Shown in pieces: positions 16,904 through 24,019 of a stretch of DNA of 29,494 nucleotides. The stretch is taken from the NCBI GenBank assembly GCA_002305275.1, contig DBQO01000009.1:1-29494 (forward strand), written 5' to 3'. A model generated the notes under the pieces. That model was not told the origin of the DNA. It searched no databases and saw only the letters and a program-made list of their open reading frames with translations. A program made the position numbers and the translations under genes. Within the stretch, counting starts at the first letter, position 1; the number at the start of each line of letters is the position of its first letter. The stretch comes from Bacteroidales bacterium UBA1392 (GTDB taxonomy: Bacteria > Bacteroidota > Bacteroidia > Bacteroidales > UBA932).

Positions 16904-16931
16904 TACATTTGTGGGTCACAAACTATATTTG
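16904..16931 (+). promoter_or_regulatory. dnaN promoter region, two -7 boxes and a dyad
   Basis: Two full TAnnTTTG matches lie 20 nt apart on the plus strand: TACATTTG (16904-16911) and TATATTTG (16924-16931). The second is 35 nt before the dnaN ATG, giving a leader of about 29 nt. Between them is a perfect dyad, TTTGTG-GGT-CACAAA (16908-16922), which overlaps the first box and abuts the second. No clear -33 element is present for either. On the minus strand only a one-base-off box (16889-16881) is visible for htrA. Confidence 0.55.
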
Positions 16932-16966
16932 GCAGTTAGAGATAAAAATATATAAAATTACGAAAT

Positions 16967-18085
16967 ATGAGATTTTCAGTATCAAGTTCAGAACTTTTGC
17001 ACGGCCTGGTATCTGTATCAAGGGTAATCGCAAACAAACCTTCTTCCAGCATTCTGGAGAATTTTCTTTTTGATTTAAAAGACAATGCTCTTACCGTGAC
17101 TGCTTCCGATGGTGAAACCACCCTTAAGACGGTCATAGGCATAGAGTATGTACAACAAGAGGGAGCATTTGCGGTCCCCGCAAGAAGATTAACCGACTAT
17201 CTTAAGGAGTTTCCCGACCAGCCGCTTACATTCTATGGACACGACAATACAATGGAGATTACCTGGATAAACGGTGAGTCCAAGATACCCTGTTTTAATG
17301 CAGATGACTATCCTCAACTCCCCGCCCTGGGTGAGACACACGACACTCTGGAAATCCCGGCGGAAACTCTGCTGAATGGTATCAATAACACAATATACGC
17401 TACTGCAGAGGAAGAATTGCGCCCTGTTATGAACGGTATCTTCTTTGACCTTACCCCCGAAAGCTCGGCCATGGTGGCATCGGACGCACATAAACTCATC
17501 TGCTTTGAGTTTAAGGATGCGAATGTTGCACAGCAGTGCTCTTTCATTCTGCACAAAAAACCGGCAGCAATCCTAAGAAGCATCCTGCCGAAGGTAGAAG
17601 AGAAGATTTCCATCGTTTTTGACTCAAAAAATGCCTATTTCAACTTCGGTACCAACATGCTGGTATGCCGTCTGATCGAAGGCAAATACCCCCAATATCG
17701 CAGTGTAATTCCCAAGAATGACAATAAGCTCACCATTGGCAGGACAGATTTACTAAACTCCGTAAGACGCATTGCGGTATGCTCCGCACAAGCTTCTAAC
17801 CAGATTAAGCTCAAACTATCGCTCAACGAATTAGTTGTGTCGGCACAAGACCTGAGTTTTTCCACATCAGCTTATGAGCGCCTTTCCTGCAATTACGAAG
17901 GTGACGAGATGGAAATAGGATTTAAGGCACAGTTCCTGATTGAAATCCTTACCAATCTCCCCTACACCAACGTATGTATGGAGCTTGCAGATCCATTTAA
18001 GGCCGTACTGATAGTGTCGGCTGATGAGACAGATCCCGATGAGGAGCTCCGTGCACTGCTGATGCCTGTGATGATCAACGTATAG
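16967..18085 (+). CDS. dnaN: DNA polymerase III beta subunit (sliding clamp)
   Basis: DnaN forms the ring-shaped dimer that tethers the replicative polymerase to DNA. At 372 aa it has the normal three-domain length. Recognisable stretches are NKPSSSILENFLFDL near the N-terminus, VPARRLTDYLKEFP at about 66-79, RPVMNGIFFDL (about 150-160), LICRLIEGKYPQYRSVIP-type sequence near 230, and the C-terminal ADPFKAVLI and LMPVMINV, which forms the C-terminal edge of the clamp. It is not beside dnaA; the neighbours are htrA (divergent) and, 4 nt downstream, a DnaQ-like exonuclease. The first ATG is the natural start (MRFSVSSSELL). Two -7 boxes lie directly upstream. Confidence 0.97.
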   Translation: MRFSVSSSELLHGLVSVSRVIANKPSSSILENFLFDLKDNALTVTASDGETTLKTVIGIEYVQQEGAFAVPARRLTDYLKEFPDQPLTFYGHDNTMEITWINGESKIPCFNADDYPQLPALGETHDTLEIPAETLLNGINNTIYATAEEELRPVMNGIFFDLTPESSAMVASDAHKLICFEFKDANVAQQCSFILHKKPAAILRSILPKVEEKISIVFDSKNAYFNFGTNMLVCRLIEGKYPQYRSVIPKNDNKLTIGRTDLLNSVRRIAVCSAQASNQIKLKLSLNELVVSAQDLSFSTSAYERLSCNYEGDEMEIGFKAQFLIEILTNLPYTNVCMELADPFKAVLIVSADETDPDEELRALLMPVMINV

Positions 18086-18089
18086 AACT

Positions 18090-18884
18090 ATGGTACTGGA
18101 TCTTAAGAGGCCCATCCTAGTATTTGACATTGAGACCACCGGACTTAGCGTTGCTGAAGACAGGATTGTAGAAATCAGCGTCATAAAACTCTTTCCCGAC
18201 GGTTCCCGCGAACATAAGACCCGCAGAATCAACCCTGAGATACCCATTCCGGAAGAGTCTCGCATGATTCATGGTATCAGTGACGAAGATGTCAAGGATT
18301 GCCCCACGTTCAAGCAAATAGCAAAATCGTTGGCCGACTGGATGAGCGGCTCCGACATAGCCGGCTTTAATTCCCTCAAATTTGATATTCCTATACTGGC
18401 TGAGGAATTTCTAAGAGCAGGTGTCGAGTTTGACTTCAGGCAGATCGAGATGATAGATGTGCAAAACATTTTCCACAAGATGGAGCCACGAACCCTGGTT
18501 GCCGCTTATCGCTTCTACTGTAACAAAGAACTTGATAATGCGCACTCCGCCGAGGGAGATGCCATTGCTACCCTCGAAGTACTTGAGGCTCAGGTCGAAA
18601 GATATCATGAACTCCAAAATAACGTAAAGTTTCTCGCCTCGTTCTCCGAAAGGGGTAAAATGGTAGATTTTGCAGGGAGAATTGCACGGGACTCTTCCGC
18701 TGAGCCGATATTCAATTTCGGTAAACACAAAGGTAAAAGAGTAGTCGACGTATTCAAAAGTGAACCCAGTTATTATGACTGGATGATGAAAGGCGAATTT
18801 ACCCGCGATACAAAGCAGGTGATTACCGACATCTGGATGAAACACAAGGAGGGTGAACTCAAGGATCTCTTCAATTCAAGATGA
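18090..18884 (+). CDS. DEDDh 3'-5' exonuclease (DnaQ-like)
   Basis: The 264 aa protein carries a complete DEDDh exonuclease site: Asp13 and Glu15 (FDIETTG), Asp99 (FNSLKFDIPIL), His152 and Asp157 (HSAEGDA). It removes nucleotides from DNA 3' ends with two metal ions. After the nuclease domain (to about 180), a C-terminal module begins with FNFGKHKGKRVVDVF and PSYYDWMMKGEF, a pattern found at the end of several DnaQ-like exonucleases (DUF3820-like). It follows dnaN by 4 nt and overlaps the next gene by ATGA, so the three form an operon. Adjacency to the clamp suggests replicative proofreading, but a repair exonuclease is equally possible. I see no clear clamp-binding motif. Confidence 0.93.
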   Translation: MVLDLKRPILVFDIETTGLSVAEDRIVEISVIKLFPDGSREHKTRRINPEIPIPEESRMIHGISDEDVKDCPTFKQIAKSLADWMSGSDIAGFNSLKFDIPILAEEFLRAGVEFDFRQIEMIDVQNIFHKMEPRTLVAAYRFYCNKELDNAHSAEGDAIATLEVLEAQVERYHELQNNVKFLASFSERGKMVDFAGRIARDSSAEPIFNFGKHKGKRVVDVFKSEPSYYDWMMKGEFTRDTKQVITDIWMKHKEGELKDLFNSR

Positions 18885-19393
18885 ATCTCATAGTTTTTCC
18901 TTACGATTGCGACAATTATTACTTTCGCCCTGATACCACAATGGTGCATGAGGCGAGGGATTTTTATTGTCCCGATATCATCACTGTTCTGGAAGCGGCT
19001 CCATGCATTTGCATAAGGATATGTAAATCAGGCAAAGCTATTTCCGAGAGATTTGCCGGGCGTTATTATGATGCGGTCGGCTTCGGAGTCACTCTTTATG
19101 CCGGCAATATTCTGGCTGAGGGAGGGCTTTTTGCCTTAACCCGAAGCACGTCATTTGATGCTACTACCGTCATCCCAATACCTCTAAAACCTGCTGAAAG
19201 TCTACAAGAACTCTGTCCGGATATTACAAAGGATTATATAGGCATAAAGATGGCGGAAATATCTCGCAACACCTTGCTAAGAATTGGAGATATGCTGATC
19301 TTCGAACTTGCACCCAGGAGTATTGTGGATAAGAGCCTCCCTTTCACTCTGGAGTGGAGAGGTCAGAGGCTTTTCAGCTTCAATATCTGCTGA
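18881..19393 (+). CDS. Degenerate FAH-fold-like protein, likely non-catalytic
   Basis: By recognition, not by search, this 170 aa protein resembles the short fumarylacetoacetate-hydrolase-family proteins of Bacteroidetes. RICKSGKAISERFAGRYYD (46-64) matches their RICRLGKNIAERFAHRYYD segment, SFDAT (91-95) matches KGFDxS, GDMLIF (136-141) matches GDLLFTGTP, and the end GQRLFSFNIC matches the family's C-terminus. Every catalytic feature appears lost. The HxExE metal motif is replaced by EAAPC near 38-42, the DxTARD aspartate by Gly69, the lysine of KGFD by Thr, and the GTPxGVG loop by ELAPRSIVD. It is also about 30 residues shorter. The gene overlaps the exonuclease by ATGA and ends inside the opposing flavoprotein gene (31 nt). 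A structural or binding role is inferred. Calling it a real protein is much safer than the family call. Confidence 0.72.
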   Translation: MNLIVFPYDCDNYYFRPDTTMVHEARDFYCPDIITVLEAAPCICIRICKSGKAISERFAGRYYDAVGFGVTLYAGNILAEGGLFALTRSTSFDATTVIPIPLKPAESLQELCPDITKDYIGIKMAEISRNTLLRIGDMLIFELAPRSIVDKSLPFTLEWRGQRLFSFNIC

Positions 19394-20634
19394 GCGGCGG
19401 ATTGACCGGCAAGAGCTCCGGTAGAAAAGGCCACCTGCAGATTGTAACCTCCCGTATCTCCGTCAATATCGAGTATTTCTCCCGCGAAGTAGAGATTCGG
19501 TTGTTTTTTGGAAGCCATAGTCTTGGCGATTATTTCTTTCTGAGGAATACCTCCGGCGGTGACTACTGCGCGCTCATATCCGGTATAAGATTTAATCTCG
19601 AATCTCCACTCTTTTAGCTTATCCGGAAGGTTGGAAAGGCTTAGATCCGGGTGATGATGCTGGAAAGGGTCTACGAGTGCTGCCGGCATAAGTCCGCGTA
19701 GAAGAGTACGAAATCTGTTGCGTCCCACATTGGCAGCCGTCACTCCCATCCGCTCCAAATCTCTGGAGATGCGCGCCCGCAGTTTTTCTAACGAAAGGGC
19801 CGGCTTGAGGTCCAGCACAAGTTCAACTCTCTGCCCATTCATAAGGGCCAATACTGCTCGCCTGCTCAATCTGAAACCGAGGGCTCCCTCTATGCCATTG
19901 GAGGTAAAGGTAAGATCGCCATCCTCTATTTTTATCAAATCCATATCGATAAAGAGAGAAAGTCCCACATTTTTCAGCTCTATCCCAACCAAATCAGTGT
20001 CGTATTTCCGTGGCATTAAAGCCGTAAGTGAGGGGAAAGTCTCCGTAACCGAGTGATCCAGGCTCTTTGCAAATTCATATCCGTCACCGGTAGAGCCGGT
20101 ACCGGGATAAGAAAGACCTCCGGTCGCAATTATCAGTACCGGAGCAGAGTATTTCACCATATCCATACGCTCTCCGCGCAAAGAATCACTTCTGCTGCAG
20201 AGACAATGGAAAAGAGCATCACTATAAGAGACATTTAGCACATGAGAGGAACATATAATTTCAACTCCCAATTTCTCCATCCGCTCTACAAGCACTGCCG
20301 GAACATCTGCCGCACGCATGGAACGAGGAAAAACCCGCTCACCCTGCTCTACGGTGGTGGGCAAACCTATTGAGTTAAAATAATCTATAGTCGCAGCATT
20401 GCTGAAATTGAAAAATGCCGGTTTTAGAAAATTTGCCGAGGGGTGGATATGAGTGGAGAACTCCGACCAAGACTTTGTGTTGGTCAGATTGCACCTTCCC
20501 TTTCCGGTAATGAGAATCTTTTTACCGCAAATATTATTTTTCTCGAGAAGGGTGACTTTACAACCTTTTTCTGCCGCCTTGATGGCAGCCATCATACCGG
20601 CCGGCCCTCCTCCTATCACTATAACGTCACTCAT
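19363..20634 (-). CDS. BaiN/HI0933-type FAD-dependent oxidoreductase
   Basis: This 423 aa flavoprotein belongs to the HI0933/YhiN/BaiN family. The FAD-binding start VIVIGGGPAGMMAAIKAAE (4-22) is followed by the family hallmark CGKKILITGKGRCNLTN. A second dinucleotide-type motif, ATGGLSYPGTGSTGDGY, lies mid-chain, and the C-terminal flavin contact is IDGDTGGYNLQVAFSTG. Substrates of most members are unknown; BaiN itself acts in bile-acid dehydroxylation in clostridia, which should not be transferred here. The ATG is preceded by AAGGAGG (20645-20639) only 4 nt away, an unusually strong ribosome binding site for this phylum. The gene follows the beta-lactamase-like gene by 35 nt, and its last 31 nt overlap the convergent FAH-like gene. 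Confidence 0.92.
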   Translation of the reverse strand: MSDVIVIGGGPAGMMAAIKAAEKGCKVTLLEKNNICGKKILITGKGRCNLTNTKSWSEFSTHIHPSANFLKPAFFNFSNAATIDYFNSIGLPTTVEQGERVFPRSMRAADVPAVLVERMEKLGVEIICSSHVLNVSYSDALFHCLCSRSDSLRGERMDMVKYSAPVLIIATGGLSYPGTGSTGDGYEFAKSLDHSVTETFPSLTALMPRKYDTDLVGIELKNVGLSLFIDMDLIKIEDGDLTFTSNGIEGALGFRLSRRAVLALMNGQRVELVLDLKPALSLEKLRARISRDLERMGVTAANVGRNRFRTLLRGLMPAALVDPFQHHHPDLSLSNLPDKLKEWRFEIKSYTGYERAVVTAGGIPQKEIIAKTMASKKQPNLYFAGEILDIDGDTGGYNLQVAFSTGALAGQSAAQQILKLKSL

Positions 20635-20638
20635 ATCT

Positions 20639-20645
20639 CCTCCTT
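20639..20645 (-). promoter_or_regulatory. Strong Shine-Dalgarno of the flavoprotein gene
   Basis: The minus strand reads AAGGAGG followed by AGAT and the ATG at 20634. Bacteroidetes genes rarely use a Shine-Dalgarno sequence, and most other starts in this window show none. It also confirms the start chosen for the flavoprotein. Confidence 0.65.
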
Positions 20646-20669
20646 CCCACCATATTTCATTTATTAATA

Positions 20670-22103
20670 TTACTGAAATACTTCCATGAGGTCTCGGATC
20701 ATGGTCTGCATATCACCATCAATACTTTTGTCGTAACTCCGGGAGTTGCAAAGAATGGCCGCACTCATTCCGGCATTTGTATTGCCAACCCATATAGTAG
20801 CAGTACCGGCAATATTGCCGCCGTGCCAGTGAGCACCGGGATAGTATCCGGCAAGACGTCTCCATCCAAGACCATATCTTCTAAGGTTGGTGCTCGGATC
20901 AGCATTGGGATCTATTTCGGAATTATACATCAGATCGAGAGTTTCCGGCTTCAGAATATCTGGAACACCATCTCTACCGTCAATGTGTGCCAAAACCGTC
21001 ATCATCTGATTGGTAGATGCTATGATGCCTCCGCAGGCAGCTATTACCTGCATTGGATTTCCGTAACCATTCGTGCCGTCCTGGGAATAATAGACACACT
21101 CGTTAGGCCTGCGCTCATCCTGGCCACCTCCCACATGAATATCAGTAACACCCATCGGCTTGAGAACATCTTCTTTAAGGAAGGTTTCAAAAGGCTTGCC
21201 GCTCACAACCTCTACGATGCGACCAAGGAATGAGAATCCCACATTGGAATATTCATAGTTGGATCCAGGGATAAATTTTAGTGTCTGATTGTCAAGTACC
21301 CACTGAAGGAGTTCGTCGAGAGTTTTGCCGTTTCTGACACTGCTGAACATAGGATCAAGTACTTCTCTTGTCCATCCGGCTGAATGTTGGAGAAGATGCC
21401 GCACAGTAATCATATCCTCCATACCTTTGATTTTGAATTCTTTTTTGAGAATTCCATTTTCACCAAAAACCTTATCATTAAGTCCGAGTTGTCCTCTCTC
21501 GTAAAGCACCATTATGCAGAGTGTCGTAAACTGTTTGGAGATGCTCGCCAAGCGGAAAAGATGGTCGGGAGTGGTTTTTGTCCTCGAATCCGTCACGGCA
21601 TAGCCATATCCGGTAGAGTAGACAACCTTCTCGCCTCTCATAACTGAAAATGAAACCCCCGGTACGGAATGTTTGTTCATAAACTGATAAAATTGTGCAT
21701 CAACCGATGCATTACCGCTCTTTACATAGAGGACATAATCTTTTTTTACCTTCCCGGACTCGGAGACTACCTGCAAATCGACAATATTGGAGAAGTCATT
21801 GATGGTTTGACCACTCACCTGCTTTTGCCCTTTTATCAACACTTCCGCACCATCAGAGACATAATAAGTTGCCTTGAGTGCACTAATGTTGGAACCTTCG
21901 GGGACTGTCACCGCCAAATAACCCAGACAGGGAGTAGAATGCGCTGAAACGGACATTGAAGGATTGTCTACCGTAGAGAAGGAGACGGAATTTAGGTTTG
22001 CAGCATCCGAAAGGAGCGGTGTCGGATTGGCCGGATCACCACAGGAAACCAGAGTAAATGCTGTCACCAGCGAGAGCAGAAATAGTTTTCTAAAAGAAGT
22101 CAT
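20670..22103 (-). CDS. Serine beta-lactamase-like lipoprotein hydrolase
   Basis: This 477 aa envelope protein starts with a lipoprotein signal (LFLLSLVTAFTLVSC, lipid Cys21). Residues about 30-128 form a small beta-rich domain resembling the DUF5018/cadherin-like modules of Bacteroidetes lipoproteins (AEVLIKGQKQVSGQTINDF, KKDYVLYVKSG). The rest is a class C beta-lactamase/DD-peptidase fold (Pfam Beta-lactamase) with the nucleophile Ser187 in SISK (187-190), Tyr285-Ser-Asn287, and HGG at 427-429 in the KTG position. Such proteins act as esterases, D-aminopeptidases or muropeptide peptidases, and true antibiotic hydrolysis is not implied. The gene is 36 nt downstream of mnmA on the same strand, with no full promoter consensus between, so it may share that transcript. 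Confidence 0.9.
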   Translation of the reverse strand: MTSFRKLFLLSLVTAFTLVSCGDPANPTPLLSDAANLNSVSFSTVDNPSMSVSAHSTPCLGYLAVTVPEGSNISALKATYYVSDGAEVLIKGQKQVSGQTINDFSNIVDLQVVSESGKVKKDYVLYVKSGNASVDAQFYQFMNKHSVPGVSFSVMRGEKVVYSTGYGYAVTDSRTKTTPDHLFRLASISKQFTTLCIMVLYERGQLGLNDKVFGENGILKKEFKIKGMEDMITVRHLLQHSAGWTREVLDPMFSSVRNGKTLDELLQWVLDNQTLKFIPGSNYEYSNVGFSFLGRIVEVVSGKPFETFLKEDVLKPMGVTDIHVGGGQDERRPNECVYYSQDGTNGYGNPMQVIAACGGIIASTNQMMTVLAHIDGRDGVPDILKPETLDLMYNSEIDPNADPSTNLRRYGLGWRRLAGYYPGAHWHGGNIAGTATIWVGNTNAGMSAAILCNSRSYDKSIDGDMQTMIRDLMEVFQ

Positions 22104-22139
22104 TATGATTTTGATTTGAGGTTAAACTTGTATTAAGAA

Positions 22140-23330
22140 TCATTCATGGATCACGCCACTTCCGATCATTTCCCCGTCCGGTAAATACCAGACCGCAAAT
22201 TGGCCCGGTGTTATACCTCTCTGGGGCTCATTAAATAATATATAGAGGGCCTCATCGCGACATATAAGGCGACCTTTCTGCAGGGGCTGTCGGTATCGGA
22301 TACGGATATCACACTCTAACTCCTCTCCTATTTTTAAAGCGAGGTCGGGCCTGATCCAGTGGAGCTCTGAAGGAAGAATTTTCAGCGCACGGCGGTAGAG
22401 TCCGGGGTGCGACTCCCCCTCTCCCACATATATCGTGTTGGTATCTATATCAATGGAAAGTATGAATAAGGGCTCTTTGTGACCGCCGATATTGAGCCCT
22501 TTACGCTGCCCGATTGTGTAGAAATATGCCCCCTGGTGATGTCCGATGACCTTCCCCTGCGAAGGGGTATAGTGAAACGGACGGGAGAATTCTTCAAGAG
22601 ACTCCGGTTCGTTGAGCGATTCATAGTGCTCTCGGAAGATCTCCACGACGTCACCCTCTTTAGGTTCTAGTTTTTGCTGAAGAAATAGCGGCAAATCTAC
22701 CTTTCCGACAAAACAGATACCTTGCGAATCTTTCTTCTCAGCACTCGGGAGCTGCGCCTCACGCGCCAACTTCCTGACTTCGCTTTTAAGCAGATCCCCT
22801 ATCGGGAAAAGTGCCCGACTAAGCTGATGCTGGTTTAATTGGCAAAGAAAGTAACTCTGATCCTTGGCAGAGTCTTTACCGGATAAAATGCGGTATATGG
22901 TATTGCCGTGGCCATCCTGAAATTCATCTTTGCGGCAATAGTGGCCGGTGGCCACAAAATCTGCCCCGAGGTCAAGTGCCGCCTTTAGAAAGGCATCGAA
23001 TTTAATCTCACGGTTGCAAAGTACGTCGGGATTGGGTGTACATCCCTTTTCATATTCACTGAACATATAGTCCACAACACGTTCACGGTATATCTCGCTT
23101 AAATCGACAAAATGAAAGGGAATATTGATTTTTTTGGCCACCATTTCCGCTACATAGCGATCTTCTTCCCATTCGCAGTCACCGTGAAGAGTCCCGGTCG
23201 TATCGTGCCAATTTTGCATGAATAGGGCGAAAACATCATGGCCGGCACGCTTTAAAAGCAGCGCCGCGACACTGGAATCCACGCCTCCGGAAAGGCCTAC
23301 CGCTATCTTATGGGATTTTTCCGGTATCAA
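22140..23330 (-). CDS. mnmA: tRNA-specific 2-thiouridylase MnmA
   Basis: MnmA adds sulfur to U34 of tRNA-Lys, -Glu and -Gln using ATP. The 396 aa protein has the PP-loop SGGVDSS (14-20), the first catalytic cysteine Cys105 in NPDVLCNREIKF, the second Cys206 in DSQGICFVGK, and the C-terminal beta-barrel ending IGSGVIHE. The MQNWHD segment near 38-43 and the DCEWEED insertion are typical of the Bacteroidetes/Flavobacteria form. The start is TTG at 23330. An in-frame TGA sits three codons upstream and no ATG or GTG lies between it and the conserved HKIAVGLSGGVDS, so the rare TTG start is well supported unless there is a sequencing error. The SRP RNA promoter lies just upstream on the other strand. 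Confidence 0.95.
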   Translation of the reverse strand: MIPEKSHKIAVGLSGGVDSSVAALLLKRAGHDVFALFMQNWHDTTGTLHGDCEWEEDRYVAEMVAKKINIPFHFVDLSEIYRERVVDYMFSEYEKGCTPNPDVLCNREIKFDAFLKAALDLGADFVATGHYCRKDEFQDGHGNTIYRILSGKDSAKDQSYFLCQLNQHQLSRALFPIGDLLKSEVRKLAREAQLPSAEKKDSQGICFVGKVDLPLFLQQKLEPKEGDVVEIFREHYESLNEPESLEEFSRPFHYTPSQGKVIGHHQGAYFYTIGQRKGLNIGGHKEPLFILSIDIDTNTIYVGEGESHPGLYRRALKILPSELHWIRPDLALKIGEELECDIRIRYRQPLQKGRLICRDEALYILFNEPQRGITPGQFAVWYLPDGEMIGSGVIHE

Positions 23331-23345
23331 TGAGAGTCAAAAAGA

Positions 23346-23375
23346 TTGTTAATTCAAAAAAAATGGCTAATTTTG
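23346..23375 (+). promoter_or_regulatory. Promoter of the SRP RNA gene
   Basis: TTG (23346-23348) is followed after 19 nt by TAATTTTG (23368-23375), a full Bacteroidetes promoter. The first base of the predicted RNA, G23381, lies 6 nt past the -7 box, the expected distance. Confidence 0.8.
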
Positions 23376-23380
23376 TAGTT

Positions 23381-23477
23381 GGGTAAGTCATATACGACCA
23401 GCTCCCATTGAACTCCCCCAGGGTCGGAAGGCAGCAAGGGTAAATGGTTGTAGCGGTGCGATATATCAAGCTTACCC
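23381..23477 (+). ncRNA. ffs: Signal recognition particle RNA, small type
   Basis: The segment folds end to end: GGGTAAG (23381-23387) pairs with CTTACCC (23471-23477). The centre carries the SRP domain IV core CCAGGGTCGGAAGGCAGCA (19 nt within 23417-23437), with the GGAA tetraloop and the asymmetric loop that binds the Ffh M domain. Length (97 nt) and core match the bacterial 4.5S-like SRP RNA as found in Bacteroidetes. With Ffh it targets nascent inner-membrane proteins to FtsY. It has its own promoter and a T7 terminator. It sits on the plus strand between two minus-strand genes (cdd, mnmA), and the cdd stop codon overlaps its terminator. Confidence 0.95.
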
Positions 23478-23484
23478 TTTTTTT
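23471..23484 (+). terminator. SRP RNA terminator
   Basis: The 3' arm of the closing stem (CTTACCC) is followed by seven T residues (23478-23484). The cdd stop codon (complement of 23483-23485) lies inside this T-run. There is no matching T-run on the other strand, so it should not stop cdd transcription. Confidence 0.7.
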
Positions 23485-23959
23485 ATGCCAAATTATCAAA
23501 AATAAATGGCATTAAAGATCTAACTCCGGTGAATACCTGCACCACGCCTGCGCTGCCCACAATTATCCTCATTTCGCGACCTGCACGCATCTCATACTCC
23601 GCCATCACCTGACGACAGGCACCGCAGGGATAAGTCAGTTCGGTCAATACACCCTTATCATCCAGAGCCACTACGGCAATAGCCTCAACACTTTCTCCGG
23701 GATAACGAGCTGAAGCATAAAATAGAGCCGTACGCTCAGCGCAAAGCCCCGAAGGGTATGCGGCATTTTCCTGATTTGAACCTATTACGACTACTCCGTT
23801 GCTCATCCGCACAGCCGCTCCAACCCTAAATGAGGAATACTTTGCATAGGCACCCTCCGCTGCGCTGATAGCACTTTCCAGGAGTTCTCTATCTTCAAAG
23901 GGCATCTTTACAGCGGATGAATATTCCAGATAATTTATATGCAATTGTCGTTCTGTCAT
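23483..23959 (-). CDS. cdd: Cytidine deaminase
   Basis: Cytidine deaminase converts cytidine and deoxycytidine to uridine and deoxyuridine for pyrimidine salvage. The 158 aa chain is of the small homotetrameric type. Zinc is held by Cys73 (CAERTALF, with catalytic Glu75) and by Cys112 and Cys115 (PCGACRQVMAEYE). AYAKYSSFRVGAAVRMSNG (38-56) and NQENAAYPSGLCAE are family hallmarks. About 28 extra N-terminal residues precede the core, which I recall as usual for Bacteroidetes Cdd, so the ATG at 23959 is kept. A perfect -7 box lies at 24018-24011. The stop codon falls within the terminator of the convergent SRP RNA gene, and no separate cdd terminator is visible. Confidence 0.94.
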   Translation of the reverse strand: MTERQLHINYLEYSSAVKMPFEDRELLESAISAAEGAYAKYSSFRVGAAVRMSNGVVVIGSNQENAAYPSGLCAERTALFYASARYPGESVEAIAVVALDDKGVLTELTYPCGACRQVMAEYEMRAGREMRIIVGSAGVVQVFTGVRSLMPFIFDNLA

Positions 23960-24010
23960 ACCCGATTTTCTACTTTATTCTGCGAATTTATGACATTTTT
24001 TAGTTTTGGC

Positions 24011-24018
24011 CAAATGTA
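24011..24018 (-). promoter_or_regulatory. -7 box of cdd
   Basis: The minus strand reads TACATTTG, a full TAnnTTTG match. Transcription would start near 24005, leaving a leader of about 45 nt to the cdd ATG. Only one base separates it from the oppositely oriented box for the glucosaminidase gene. No clear -33 element is visible. Confidence 0.6.
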
Positions 24019-24019
24019 C

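Noticed and set aside
16845..16919. 25-codon upstream extension of htrA
   Set aside because: The signal anchor begins exactly at the ATG at 16844, and the extension would cross the divergent promoter region.
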